NCBI GenBank assembly: GCA_038049695.1
Contig: CP142453.1
Span: 33,150,501-33,214,500, forward strand
DNA length: 64,000 bases
Direction: 5' to 3'
Source: Cinnamomum chago
Lineage: Eukaryota; Streptophyta; Magnoliopsida; Laurales; Lauraceae
The translations under genes were made by a program, and so were the position numbers. Of this stretch, positions 1 to 11,105 are shown piece after piece (the first letter of the stretch is position 1; every line of letters starts with the position of its first letter). The notes below the pieces were generated by a model that was given only the letters and a program-made list of their open reading frames with translations, ran no database searches and was not told where the DNA came from.

Positions 1-344
1 CAATAGAGTGCAGTCCATCAAAAACTCTCTCCAATCTCCATAATCGAAGAAGCGACAAATCATATTCTTCTGTAGAAATTCAGGCCACCAAATCTCCTCT
101 GCTCCTCTTTCCTTTTATTTTATTTATCTTTCAAAAAAAAAAAATCTACTCTCTCTTATCTCATTTGCTTTTCACGTGCTTCTCTACATACACCATTGTG
201 GTTGGTCATTTTTCCATCCTTCCACGATAATCCTGTTAATAAATCTAGTGCAAATAAATATTTTTATCGTCCTACTCCATTTTTTACCCCAGCTTTTACT
301 GCGATTGTAAAACAATAGAAATCTCATATTCTAAAATTGTATTA
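1..344. other. Intergenic, nothing recognised
   Basis: AT-rich flank of the solo LTR with poly-A and pyrimidine runs. No coding or structural signal is seen. Confidence 0.5.
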
Positions 345-349
345 CTTTC

Positions 350-1008
350 TGTAAGTGCACAAAAATATACTCACAAGGTTAGGATGCCCTCAAGGACTTA
401 CTCAAGGAACTCGGGAAGGAGCTGCATGTCTGGTGAACCTGAAAGGGGAGAAGAGAACAATCAAAGGACCCTGGCTGGGGGCAGCGCATGGCTCTCCGAT
501 GCTTAAGTTAGTCCGGGTAACTGATCGGAGAAGAGAGAAATGTGTCTGGTTGCATGTAGGGGAATGCGTACCTTGCTCTTGGCCTCTTCCATGCCTTATA
601 TGGGGAATAGTTTTGGCGCCTGTGCCAGTGGGCCTTATGATGTGACTAGAGTCTTATCAGCCCATATAATCATTAATGAGGGTCCATCACAGCCCTCATC
701 GCATTTAATGAGGGTCCGATCAGCCCATACTGCATTTAATGCCAGTCACATTGGACCTGATCTTCCCCTGATTTGTTGGCGGCTGAGGTCCCATCGAACC
801 CCTTTCTTGGGCCTTGCCCACGGGATGAAGTCGTACAGCTTCTGTATAGCCGAGATTGAATGAGGTGTCGCGGCCGAACTGGTTACCCTAATCCGAGATC
901 AGCAGGATGTGCCGAAGTCGAGAATCTTTATCCGAGGCCGAGACCAAGGACGACGCGTTGCCGAATTAAGTCAAAATGGGATTTGGTTCCCGGAATGGCC
1001 CCCACACA
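350..1008. mobile_element. Solo LTR of an LTR retrotransposon
   Basis: The 659-bp block starts TGTAAGTG and ends CCCCACACA, so it has the TG...CA ends of an LTR. It is flanked by a perfect 5-bp target-site duplication, CTTTC, at 345-349 and 1009-1013. It is richer in GC than its surroundings and contains short internal repeats such as 'catttaatgagggtcc'. No primer binding site, coding region or second LTR is next to it, which is what recombination between two LTRs leaves behind. Family (Gypsy or Copia) and orientation cannot be told. Reading frames inside it are not genes. Confidence 0.8.
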
Positions 1009-1129
1009 CTTTCTTTTCCCCAACTATAACCTTAATTGAAAAAAAGAACAAAATCTAATGTTCTGAAATCCCTTTCCATTGCTAGGTTTATATACTGAGA
1101 CCGAGAGAAGGATCAATGAGAGAAGAGAG

Positions 1130-1270
1130 ATGTCTCATAATTCATTGGAGAGACCTAGCCAAGGCTTCTGCTGCCTGGGAAGGGTTAGAGAACAAGAAGC
1201 TTGTGGAGTATGATGCGCTCCTATTGAACCGGTATCTCGAGATTTAAATGGGGACGAGATCAAAGAAACG
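1130..1270 (+). pseudogene. Phosphoenolpyruvate carboxylase exon 1 relic
   Basis: Frame-by-frame translation gives an ATG at 1130 (MSHNSLER), then PGK, then [15 protein letters not shown] (1197-1241), then DLNGDEIKET ending at 1270. This order matches the N-terminus of plant PEPC (LEKM...PGK...[29 protein letters not shown]), the cytosolic enzyme that carboxylates phosphoenolpyruvate. The three blocks are in different frames with stops between them (for example TAG at 1185 and TAA at 1245), so the copy is dead. It ends at a GT followed by T-rich sequence, as at the end of PEPC exon 1, which suggests a DNA-level duplicate, not a retrocopy. I see no later PEPC exons. The phosphorylatable Ser region (A-S-I-D-A-Q) has been lost. 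Confidence 0.6.
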
Positions 1271-4200
1271 GTATAAATTTTGGATTTATAATTAAGCCAT
1301 TTTGTTTTTAATGTTGGACTTTTTTGCTTATATTTGTTTGTTGGGAATCTTTGTTAGTTTTAGTTTTGGTGGAACTTGTCAATCATTAACTAGGAAAAAG
1401 CATGTCAAATCAACTTGCTTATTGATTTTTTTTTCTTATTTGTATTCTGAGTCCTAAAATTTTAAGGATTTGGGAATTGATAAGAAATATATTTTCGATT
1501 TCTCTCCGACAATATATCTCTCTTCACCCGATTTTTTAGATTTTATTTATTATATGGATTTAGTAAATTTTCTCTATAATTACCTGCGTGAGTCTTCTCT
1601 AGTTATGTTGTCACCCAATAAATGAATCATATTGTGGATTTATTTTGCCATGAAGTATTTTTTTCCTATTGCCTGCTAATTTTCTCTAACTATTGTTAAT
1701 GTGAAAAAGTATGGAAAAGTTTAGCCCCACCCAAATGAAAATTCTAGGCCTGTCATTGGCCGCACTCAACTCATAAAAATGAGTTTTCTATAGAAAAATA
1801 CCTCATTTTCTGCGAATATAGGCTACACAAACGTATCCCTTAATGTAAGCGAACCCTGTTGATTGGGTCCCAAAAAAAATTCAGGATGCGCCCGCCATAC
1901 CCATATATATGATGTCCCCAACCACCCAAGTCACAATTAAGCCTACATCTATAAATTGTATTAATATAAGGGAACGAAATGGAAAATGAATGCATACATA
2001 CAACTAGGAAATTTCCAATGGCATATAATATTTTGTACATCGTTAGATGGTAAAGATCTTTTATATCTAATGAACTACTTGGCACTATTTGCATATACCT
2101 TAGGAGGATCCAATTCCTGAGTTCTATACTGGTCAAAGTAAATTCCTCCAACTCTAGTCAAATTTTGCTCCAAATAGAAAATCGAGTCTACAATTGGATG
2201 GAAAGTTCTCTCCTTCAAGCATATTATACATGAAGTCGAACTATTTGCCAACTTTGATCAGTGAATCCGCTTTTACACTCTTTCATCCCCCTGATCGGAG
2301 ACAATTTTGTACTCATCAAACCTTTCACTCGCTATTAGATTTAGTCTCATCAAATATCTATGGTTAATTTTAAACTTTAAGGCTCTAGAATTAAAGGCTA
2401 AGATGATTTGATAAGGCTGAAAATTTGGATGATCCTTTATTGATAACATGACCATTCCATCTATCCCTCCTCTCAGCAGTAGGCATGTGTAAGTAGGCTC
2501 CAAAAGCTGGAATCCTATAAAATGTTAAGGGCATCTACCATTGTGGCAGATAATACAGGAGCTACGCTTTCAACCATGCTCTCAACTCCCACTGTTCCAA
2601 TTCATGAATGTGGTCCTGTCGAAAGTGTGAAATCTCTAACCCACATAAGATATGCACTATAATCGTACAAAAACAGTTCTGCCAACTTTGAGAATGTTCA
2701 ACGCCCTAGCAGGAAGGACCATCAAACCCTAACAATTCTTCCACCTACGCAATGGAACATCAATCAACCCACCTAAATCGTTAACTACTTGGGAAAAAAT
2801 ATATATATAAATCATACAACTGGCACTTCCACTTCCACTTCCACTTCCACTTCCACTTCCACATCCACTCATGTTCCTGACATCCATGTCAAACTCAAAG
2901 GATCATCAATTTCAGTCTTGCATTCCCCTCTCGGGTATTTGTTTACAGTGAGTGAGTTTACATGTGTAAATGAGTACTGTGCATAATGGTTACAATCATT
3001 GCATTTTCACACACCTGTTGCAAAATAGAGAAAATTTAAATAACGTCTTAAGTTTTTACTTTATTTTATATTTCCTCACTTTTTCAGCAAGTTTTAGATT
3101 AAGGACATCCGGTTATTTAATGGTATTTTCTTACGACATTTTCCCTCATTTTAGAAAGTACCCAAAGTTCCATTCATTTAAAGCTATGGCATGGTTCCGA
3201 CAACTACTACATTCAACTGATTCATTGTGGAGATGCTAGTGCCCTCAATCACTATAAGAATGCAAGTGAAGAAAAGAAGAGAATCTAGAAAAAGTTTTGG
3301 AGGGTTTTGTTTCAATGAAGGACAATTTGGGTACTTTAAAAAATTTGAGGTGAAAATTGTCGAAAAATAACTTTTAATATATGAATGTTCTTAATTGAAA
3401 ACTTCTGAAAAAACTTTGGGACTAATTGAATAGTTTTAACTTATATCCTTTTTTAAAATACGGCAAAAGATTTGAAATTTCCCCTTGCAAAAATATGCTA
3501 GCTTGGTCTCTTACGAAGTAATTATATTCTTGTAGGGCCCATCAACAACCTTTATTTTTTTTCTAATTCTTGCGGGTCCAATATTTGTAGTTCAAAGTGT
3601 CATATTGTCTGCTGAACTAAAAAAATCCCACAAGATAATGAAGCTGACTAACTTTAATTTTTATAAATTTTAAGTAACTTGAAAAATAAATATAATTCTC
3701 CACACTTTTATGAATCGACATGAGCCAGCAATTCATAATCCAAACTACTCATTATTCTTATATTTATGATAAATAATTGGACGTTTAATCACATATCTTA
3801 TTTTCTTCAATTTTAAAAAATTTGTAGAAAAACAAAGTCCAAAAAATCTTATCTAAAAATATTAGATGTGCACATTTAAAAATGAAAAGTGTGATTTTGG
3901 TAAATGTGGTAATATGTATCAAATTATAAACCTCATTTTCCAATCACCATCACATTCAAGTTCATGGTTTTGGCACCTTAACATCACACATGGCTGCCAA
4001 AGATTTCGCGTAGAAAGTATCACTACTTACAAGGAACCAAACTTCCTGTGCACACACAAAAAGACAAAAAAAACTCAATTTCCCATCACACGTGAAAGTT
4101 CACACGACCCCAAAGCATTGCTATACAGAACTGGAATCAATTTGATGTCCTCATGGCTAAGTGCAAACACACCTGAGAAAACATGAATCCATGATTTTGA

Positions 4201-4709
4201 ACCCTTAACCACTTGGGTATAAAAGAGATGAGCTTTCACTGATGCCTGGGATCGGCAGCCCCCACAAGGCTGGGTGGCGGGGTCTTACATGATCAGCTCT
4301 GACCCATCCCCCTTGACCATATCTGCACAAGACCATCTATCTATCTAGGGGCCTCTCTAAAATGATTGAATGACGATGATCTTTCAATGGGCTCTAACCA
4401 GGGTTTTAAATCAAAGCAATACTAAATGGTCATAGTCCTGTCCATTACATGGGATCCCATCACATTAGAAGTTCCAATCTCATCCAGCAATTACCTTCCC
4501 ATCAAATTAACATTCTTACTTCCAACCTACAAGAGAGAGGAGAGGAGAGGAGAGGAGGATGAAGCAATACTAGAAACATACAACACTTCTTTCTTCTTCT
4601 TTTTAGAACATCTTTTATACATTCTGTTCCAGGAAAGATAGAGGTGAAGCAAAAGCAAGGAAGGCGTTCTCTCTATACAAAAGAAAGCTAACTCATGTTG
4701 TTAGGATAG
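1271..4709. other. Intergenic, no gene seen
   Basis: AT-rich sequence with only short spurious reading frames. Apart from a hexamer repeat near 2.8 kb I see no transposon ends or family resemblance. The first few hundred bases after the PEPC relic are T-rich and could be decayed PEPC intron. Confidence 0.5.
2824..2864 (+). repeat. (CACTTC)n microsatellite
   Basis: About seven copies of the hexamer CACTTC run in a row. In one frame this reads as a Ser-Thr repeat, but the surrounding ORF (65 codons) has no other sign of being real. Confidence 0.9.
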
Positions 4710-4958
4710 TTGCTAAAGGGTAGTTGTGCAGTTGCCTTCTGCACGAAGAGCTCAACGGGGCTGTTGGATGCGACGAGGGCTGCACTTTGGGCTCATGGAC
4801 TGGCCTGGTTTCTCCCGGTATTTTGCAGGCTCCGCTGGAGACCTAACCCCTCCTTTGGGAGATTTCAAGCTCAGGTTCTTAACCAATGCCTCTGTATCAA
4901 TCTCTAATGCTGCTATCAAAACATTTGTTAATTGAATTAATAAAGAAATCAAAAACAA
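4710..4958. other. Unrecognised patch of balanced base composition
   Basis: This patch is clearly less AT-rich than its flanks and is open on both strands. The minus frame from 4958 reads ...LEIDTEALVKNLSLKSPKGG... and looks protein-like but matches nothing I know. It lies just downstream of the ERD15-like stop codon, so it could belong to that 3' UTR or be a captured gene fragment. Confidence 0.3.
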
Positions 4959-5018
4959 GGCAAGAGAAACGTTGTCTGCTTGCTCTTTCCTTTTTCACTT
5001 GTAAGCATATGTAAATCA

Positions 5019-5393
5019 CTAGAAGAATTTAGGATTGATTCCTAACATAGCTTGTAGATCTATACCAGGAAAAAATATTTCTTTCTTTGCTCCAAAATCG
5101 GCAGTTTGCTCTGCAGATTGGGCATACTCCTCCAGATAACTCGAAAACTCATCAGCAATTCCCAAATCAAAAGACTCAGGTAGGAGATTGGCTATGTCCT
5201 CGTCCTCATCATCATTACCCTCAAAAATCTCCTGCTCCTGATGTTGATTGAGCCAATAATCATGGAACCACTTAGAGGTTTTCACCAGCTCCCACCACTG
5301 GGGTGAGAAATCCTCAACCTGCCGGAATGAGGCTGGGATGAAGAGAGGAGCATTCGGGTTCAGAGTAGATCTTCCTCCTGAGACCAAAGCCAT
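5019..5393 (-). CDS. ERD15: ERD15/CID1-like PAM2-domain protein
   Basis: A 124-residue small acidic protein of the plant ERD15/CID1 family. These bind the MLLE domain of poly(A)-binding protein and act in dehydration, ABA and defence responses (family knowledge). The PAM2 motif STLNPNAPLFIP is at residues 9-20, followed by the family block VEDFSPQWWELV (26-37) and a WF.DYW block (42-47). An acidic stretch NDDEDEDIANLLPESFD spans 60-76, and the C-terminus is hydrophobic (LQAMLGINPKFF). The frame extends upstream to a TTG at 5414, but the family starts MALVSGG, so I take the ATG at 5393. A strong acceptor (TTTTTTATTTTTCCAG) ends at 5445, which leaves 51 bases of leader exon without another ATG before the start. 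The ORF is undamaged and the length fits the family. Confidence 0.88.
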   Translation of the reverse strand: MALVSGGRSTLNPNAPLFIPASFRQVEDFSPQWWELVKTSKWFHDYWLNQHQEQEIFEGNDDEDEDIANLLPESFDLGIADEFSSYLEEYAQSAEQTADFGAKKEIFFPGIDLQAMLGINPKFF

Positions 5394-5829
5394 GGTACTC
5401 AAATCTGCTGCCAAGCACTTGTTCTTGTTTGATCTTTCAAAACTCTGGAAAAATAAAAAATAAAAAAGGGGTGCATGTTAGACATGGATAACAAAATGAT
5501 TGTTAGTAGCTGTAGCAACATATAAAGAAGCTGATATCTTTTAAAAGTCCACAACTGCTCTGCCAATAGCATTAAATTCTTCAATTTCCGGTGATGCACG
5601 CATCAGAACCGCACGTTGTATCATAAAGTAATGGGCATCACTCGTGCATTTCCAAGCCCTATATTTTTCCTTTGTACACAAGCACACAACACAAGACACC
5701 ACTAAACTGGCACCAGAACTTAAAAGCCCAAAAAAAAAATACACGAAAGAAAATGAAAACAGAAGATTCTTTCAACCACAGAATTTATAATTCAAATAGG
5801 CATGTATAAATAAATACATACATAGCTAC

Positions 5830-5830
<1 letters not shown>

Positions 5831-5885
<55 letters not shown>
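5831..5885 (+). repeat. (GA)n microsatellite
   Basis: About 27 uninterrupted GA units, inside the presumed ERD15 leader intron. On the ERD15 strand it is a CT run. Confidence 0.95.
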
Positions 5886-5887
<2 letters not shown>

Positions 5888-6185
5888 CAATGGTAAAAAT
5901 CAGAAAAAAAGCTTAGGGCCAGATCATTTGCATGGAAGAATAGATATGAATCCATGGTCAAACGGGCTTCAACAATGGATTATCAAGGAGCCATTTGTCT
6001 GTTACATGTGGTACTAAAATTTGTAGTTTATAGATGTAAAATTTGCACATGTGAAACATTCAAGAATTTCTGCTTGGAAGCACCATTTTCATATGTTTAA
6101 AAGGGGAACAGTTCAATTTACCTTTGTAAAATTCTCTAATAGTTTATCTCAAAACCTACACAGATTAAGACATGAAACTAAACAA

Positions 6186-6495
6186 TCTGGGATTTAATGA
6201 GTCTATAACAAGATTTGAACATTTCAGATTAAAATTTTGAGGCCCATGGGAAATGCACAAACTCAGGCAATGACTGAATTTGATACCATGACCCTCCAGA
6301 GTGAAAAACATACACGCTCCGCTCCTCTTTGAGAAGTGAGGTGTGCAAATTTTTAAGCTGAATTTTTCAAATTTTGTTATGGACTCATTAAGTCCCAAAT
6401 TGTAAAAACTCAAAGGCAATGATTGAATTTGAACCCAAGACCTGCCCAGGTGAAAAACATACAAGCTCATCTTTGAGAAGTGAGGTGTGCAATTA
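6186..6495. repeat. Paired direct repeat with an inverted segment
   Basis: Two direct copies of about 87 bp (near 6261-6347 and 6409-6495) share 'gtgaaaaacatac' and 'tttgagaagtgaggtgtgcaa'. A block near 6186-6230 is the inverted complement of 6360-6405 ('ggacttaatgagtccataac' on the minus strand). On the minus strand each direct copy holds a TGGGTTCAAATTC-like stretch resembling a tRNA B box. It may be a rearranged SINE-like unit. The family is unknown to me. Confidence 0.55.
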
Positions 6496-7908
6496 TTACA
6501 CAACGGGAGAGTGAAAATGAATGTGAAAATGGCCTCATATACACCACTTTTATACCAAAATTTATGCATGACACATAAAATGAGTGCAAACAAATGTGTT
6601 GATGCATAAATGTCACACATGTAAATGACTGCAAGGAAATGGTGAGAGGTGAAGGATTAAGGGAGAGATATAGAAGGGACCTTCACTTTCCTATGAGTCG
6701 AATTACAAGGGTGATGGCTACATATTCATTTCCCATCTCCCACCCATTTCCGTTAAACTGGTAGTCATTTTTGGACATTGCCTGAGGTGGTTGTCTTGGA
6801 GAAATACTAAAGTTACTAAGAAGGCATGGAAATTATAAGCCTTGGATACAAGAAATATAATCCCAGTGGTAGTTGGTGATTATACTGGAGAAGGAAACAA
6901 TACAAATTAGACTTGATATTAAGTAAATAATAAGGCACCCATCCATAGTTAAACCTTCTTTTCTCACCTTTTGTGTAAAAACTAAATAAATACAAAACAA
7001 AAAGGACAGAGGATTTAATGGGTTAATTAAAAATGTTCAGATGAACATCCGTGTGGTATCACCTCCACAAAACTACAACTTAAATTTTCACCTGGTGGAC
7101 CATTCTCAATTGACTCCGTATTTTCCCATATCAAACCAAAATCATGACCCAGAGGTTGATTCTTTCTGATCAAGTTCTACCCAGACATTTAACAGATAGA
7201 GTTGACCAAAGAAAATAGATAGGTCAATCAGCATATTAAATTATTTCGTTAATTAATTTTTATACATAAGCATTTATATAAAGTGGCAGATAGAGTTGAC
7301 CTAAGGCAGGATATCAAGTTATTTTGTTAATTAGTTTTTATACATACGCAGTTATATTAAGTGAGATACATGTGTAAAAAATCAAGAAATATATTTCAGA
7401 AGGAGCCCTCATAAATTTAGAAAATTATAAGTATAAAGTATATGATAATTTCTGCCATTCTATGATTTTGATTCATTAAGTTATTTTTATATATAAGTAA
7501 CTGAAATTCATTAAGACACCAGTCCAACAAAGACAAACATAGGAAGTCAAGTCAAGGGCAAATCAAGAAATGTCCTGAGTAAAGAGCACGCCAAGCCAAC
7601 TCAGGAATTGTGTTAAGACTTCTTTTTTGTGGGGAAACGAGCCAAGACAAGTCCCGAGTCAACAAAGTAGGTGGACAGTATGTCAACCAAACATCACAGA
7701 GTCCCGGCTTGCTGGGCCCAAGTGACCCAGTAAGCGGCCTGATTGAGTCAGCCTGGCCATAAATGTTCCTAGTCGACCAACTGGATCAGAAAACTATGAT
7801 ATGATGACATGTAATGTGATACCGGAAGTGCCCATAAATATTTTAATATAAACCAACATTTAAATTGGCATCTACAGGAGATCATATAATCCTCACCATC
7901 CATTAGCC

Positions 7909-7993
7909 TAGTTCCTCTCCCTAAAGTTTCATCAATTTCATCATCATCAAGTAGTTCCTCTCCCTAAAGTTTCATCAATTTCATCATCATCAA
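7909..7993 (+). repeat. 43-bp tandem duplication
   Basis: The unit starting 'tagttcctctccctaaag' occurs twice head-to-tail (7909 and 7952) with essentially no differences, so the duplication looks recent. Confidence 0.9.
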
Positions 7994-8413
7994 ACCAAGC
8001 GATCAGATCCTCATCCTATCAGAAAGCTCCAACAACTTAATAATTCTAAACCATAACACGATCAATTTTATCGTACTGCTGTCAATGATTTGCAACCCAT
8101 CCTGTCAGGTCAAAATACCTGGTATGGGCATCATTAGAGATGGTCTAATTTGAAGACCATAGGAAAGAGCAAAACTATAAACTAACCGGCCTTAGCCAAA
8201 AATTTTAATTTTTTTGGACTGACAATTAGTCTCACAAATCACCACTCTAATACATTTTGCCACACATGGTGGGGTCCGGTACTAACCACATCCACATCAA
8301 CAGTCCCTATCTCAAGGTGGCATCTCCATCTGAGCTGTAAAATAGTGTTGCTACAATTTCTAAATGATGCTCAAATCCCATATGACAAAGGTTAGTGTTA
8401 ATATAATTTCTAA

Positions 8414-8705
8414 AAGGGGATTTGACATATTAATTCCCCTTAAACCCTGTTCTCCCAATTTCATAATAAAAAATCTATTAATGTCTGTACACAAATTTAT
8501 TTATTTATTTATACTTTTCTGCCCTGAATCTCATGATATCACGGGAGTTTAAAAACCCATGATATCATGGGATCCAATCCATGGCAGAAAAGTAAAAAAA
8601 AAATGTGTATCAGAGTTAAAATGATTCTGATGACATTATTAGATTTTTAGTTATAAAATTGAAAATGCAGAGTTTAATGGGGGATTGACATGCCAAATCC
8701 CCTTA
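8414..8705. mobile_element. Fold-back MITE
   Basis: The left arm (8414-8525) starts AAGGGGATTTGACAT. The reverse complement of the right arm (8584-8705) starts AAGGGGATTTGGCAT, and similarity continues through 'cttttctgcc' to a small central palindrome ('catgatatca' twice). The element of about 290 bp is thus nearly one long inverted repeat able to form a hairpin. Flanks suggest a short TA or CTA duplication, which I cannot fix. It lies in the presumed ERD15 leader intron. Confidence 0.75.
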
Positions 8706-8736
8706 CTAAAAAGAAGCTTACTTGGTTGGCCGGGTT

Positions 8737-8808
8737 ACCTAACATCTGTTAAATCCATGCCCACCCTTGTGGAAGGATACTTAAACATCTGTTAAATCTA
8801 TGCCCACC
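8737..8808 (+). repeat. Short tandem duplication
   Basis: 'aacatctgttaaatc.atgcccacc' occurs twice, about 42 bp apart, with one or two differences, directly beside the fold-back MITE. Confidence 0.75.
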
Positions 8809-9950
8809 ATCCTAACCGTGCAATAAAAATTACATAGAAGAAAGAGCTCATCATTCCATGATATAATCTCTTTATGCCTACTATAGTACTATATTCATGG
8901 GATCAACAACTTTATTTTTTACAAACTAGGATTATATAAAGAATTGAAAAGCAATAGGCCAGGCCAATTCAAAGGCTGTTCAGGCCAAGCACATTCAAAG
9001 TAAACTACTATCAATTCAATATTAAAATTTTCTTTGGGTTTTCTTGTTTTCTGTGCATCAATCTTCAGTAGAATATAGTAATTTAATATATTATATTAAT
9101 AAAAAGAAAGATGAAGATAGGCAGATAGAGATATTAACTTTTGAAGAAAAAAAAAACACCATGTGAATCTGATGGGTCTCTTTCCTGTTAGAGACAGTTG
9201 TTTAACCTAACCCCATACAAACCTAAAATGATGCAACAAACACAACCACTTTGTTGGGGGAAAAAACACACCAAATTGCCTCAAGGGTGATGATGTATAA
9301 GGAATTAAGTTTGACCCCTTTCCTTATGTGAATCACTTGCAAATTGCAATAATCAGAATGGATCCAACACTGTGTTTTTTCCCCAGTTACAACCTATGGA
9401 TGAGGAGTTTTTGAAACTTCTTCAATGACCAAGTTTGATATCATCTTGTTTGAAGAAAAGATCTTTTGACTGCTACAGCTAAACGTAAAAACAAGATATT
9501 AATGAAATCTACTCCTATAACACAGGAGCTTCCTTTGAAAGGCAGCTCTTAAGCGCACAAATCCTAGATCTGCAAAAAGCTAGTTCTAAATCAAGCAGAA
9601 AAAACGCAATAGGCACAGATCTGAAAAGATAACACCTCTACCACTACCAATTTCATCGCCGATCGTCAAGAAGAACTCAAATACATACAGATCTAACGCT
9701 AATCTATGAATTTAAAGCTCTTTCATCCTCAAAAAGACAGTAGAATTTCAGATCAACGGAAGAAACTCGATCTTCCCAAAGATCCGACTTCAAATCTTCA
9801 ACAAAACCAGATCTTCCATCAATATTCAGAAATAACACTAAAAAATCATTTGAATGCGGTCGAGAGAACCTCAAAACGAGAGATTCCTGCAGAAGAAGCT
9901 GTAGTAGAAGAAGAAGAGATATTTACGGATTTGCGAGGGTTTGATTTTAC

Positions 9951-10203
9951 CTCGGGAAATCGGAAGGGGAAAAAATCGCTCGTTAGCCGAGCAGAGGCTT
10001 TTCGGATCGGGAAGCGGAAATATCGGGATGATTTTAGGAAGCAGAAGCGGAAGCGGAAGCGGAAGCGGCCTAGATATAGGCGGATGAGGTACCGAAGCTG
10101 TTGGTTCGGGTGGCCGAAGCCGTTGGTTTGGAGTCTCTACTCTGGCGTCAACGGGTTGGATACCGGTCAGCAACCGGTACTCCAGGTTTGAAAATTGGGT
10201 AAC
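9951..10203 (-). other. Probable ERD15 5' UTR first exon
   Basis: On the minus strand this GC-rich segment contains a (GCTTCC)n run near 10030-10068, has no ATG anywhere, and ends exactly at a consensus donor. A TATA box lies about 30 bases upstream of the inferred start. Lack of ATG, base composition, donor and TATA together fit a plant leader exon. The overlapping frames on both strands (for example 9706-10191 plus) are probably by-products of this composition. Confidence 0.55.
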
Positions 10204-10228
10204 GCATGGTTGTCAGGTGTAATTGCAG

Positions 10229-10234
10229 TTTATA
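10229..10234 (-). promoter_or_regulatory. TATA box for the ERD15-like gene
   Basis: The minus strand reads CCATATAAACTGC here. It sits 25-35 bases upstream of the GC-rich leader exon, as expected for a plant core promoter. The start site near 10203 is inferred from this spacing. Confidence 0.5.
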
Positions 10235-10235
10235 T

Positions 10236-10651
10236 GGTTTTTCAATTGGAATGGGACAGGTTGGGTTAAATTGGGGGTTTCCCAGCAATAACCCCTTCCA
10301 GTCTGGTCATGACTCTTGACTTGACCCTGGACTTGGAGAAATGGCCGTTTGCCGTGTAACTTCAATAATAAGCAAAGGGGTTAGAATTTGATTTTTTTTT
10401 AATCTTTATTTTTAATCACTCGATATATTAAGAGTCTATTTCTTTACCGAAATTTATGACTAGAATTTAGGAGATTGAGATTTTTTTTTTTGACATAATG
10501 TCATATGACATCTTATCTTGGCATTTGAGATGCTGTGTTTTTTTATTAAAATTTTAAAATCCAACCACTCAAGAAACCTTTTGGAATTCTTAGAATTTCA
10601 CTCTCTATATTACTTGTTGGAATTTCAAATTCTGCAAAAAGAGGAATTTAT
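10236..10651. other. Upstream region of the ERD15-like gene
   Basis: Promoter-side sequence. It includes fragments resembling the next MITE ('ctatttctttaccgaaattt' near 10436). No other gene is seen. Confidence 0.4.
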
Positions 10652-11101
10652 GGCCCGTTTCTTTACTAGAATTCATAAAATTTATATCTGATGGTTGTCT
10701 GAAAATTTCAAATGCTAGTATTTGAAATGCTGTCAAATTCTAGAATTTTAAATTCGTTGTTTCATTCATGGCTTTAATTCTTGCCTAAGCTCCCAGAATG
10801 CCGTCGTCCCTATCCCGCAATTCTTGTGCCAAGTGAGATTTTCAAATTCTCCTTGTTAAAGTGGTTTTTCAAATGCTGGGTTTTTTGGGATTTCAAATGT
10901 CTGGAATTTCAAATGCCCAGGAATTCTGGTAATGAAACACAGAATTCCCGACAGGAATTCTGAATTCCCAGACAACCTGAATTCCTGTAAGGAATTCTAA
11001 TAAAAGAACGGGGCCTAGAATCACACCTAAGGGGACAACTTTTAGAGAATTTGAAATTCTCCCATACATGAATTCTTGGAATTCTGATAAAGAAACGAGC
11101 C
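10652..11101. mobile_element. MITE with GGCYCGTTTCTTTA ends
   Basis: The left end reads GGCCCGTTTCTTTACTAGAA and the reverse complement of the right end reads GGCTCGTTTCTTTATCAGAA. TTAT flanks both sides (10648-10651 and 11102-11105). The inside is full of 'gaattc' and 'ttcaaat' blocks. A second related end (near 11015, GGCCCCGTTCTTTTATTAG on the minus strand) suggests an alternative or composite element 10652-11015. The ends recall Tourist/Harbinger MITEs, but a 4-bp duplication is not typical of that group. Confidence 0.55.
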
Positions 11102-11105
11102 TTAT

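Larger units (their letters stand above)
5445..9950 (-). other. Probable ERD15 leader (5' UTR) intron
   Basis: Predicted intron of about 4.5 kb between a donor reading CCCGAG|GTAAAATC at 9950 and the pyrimidine-rich acceptor at 5445. It holds no coding exon I can recognise, but does hold a GA microsatellite, a complex repeat, two short tandem duplications and a fold-back MITE. Both junctions are visible, but joining them is inference: a nearer first exon cannot be excluded. Confidence 0.55.

Noticed and set aside
355-863. Two overlapping plus frames of 96 and 107 codons
   Set aside because: They lie fully within the solo LTR, and the first opens at GTG, not ATG.
9706-10191. 161-codon plus frame (MNLKLFHPQKDSRISDQ...)
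   Set aside because: It overlaps the minus-strand leader exon and its purine-rich repeat, is low in complexity (KRKRKRKR) and matches no family.
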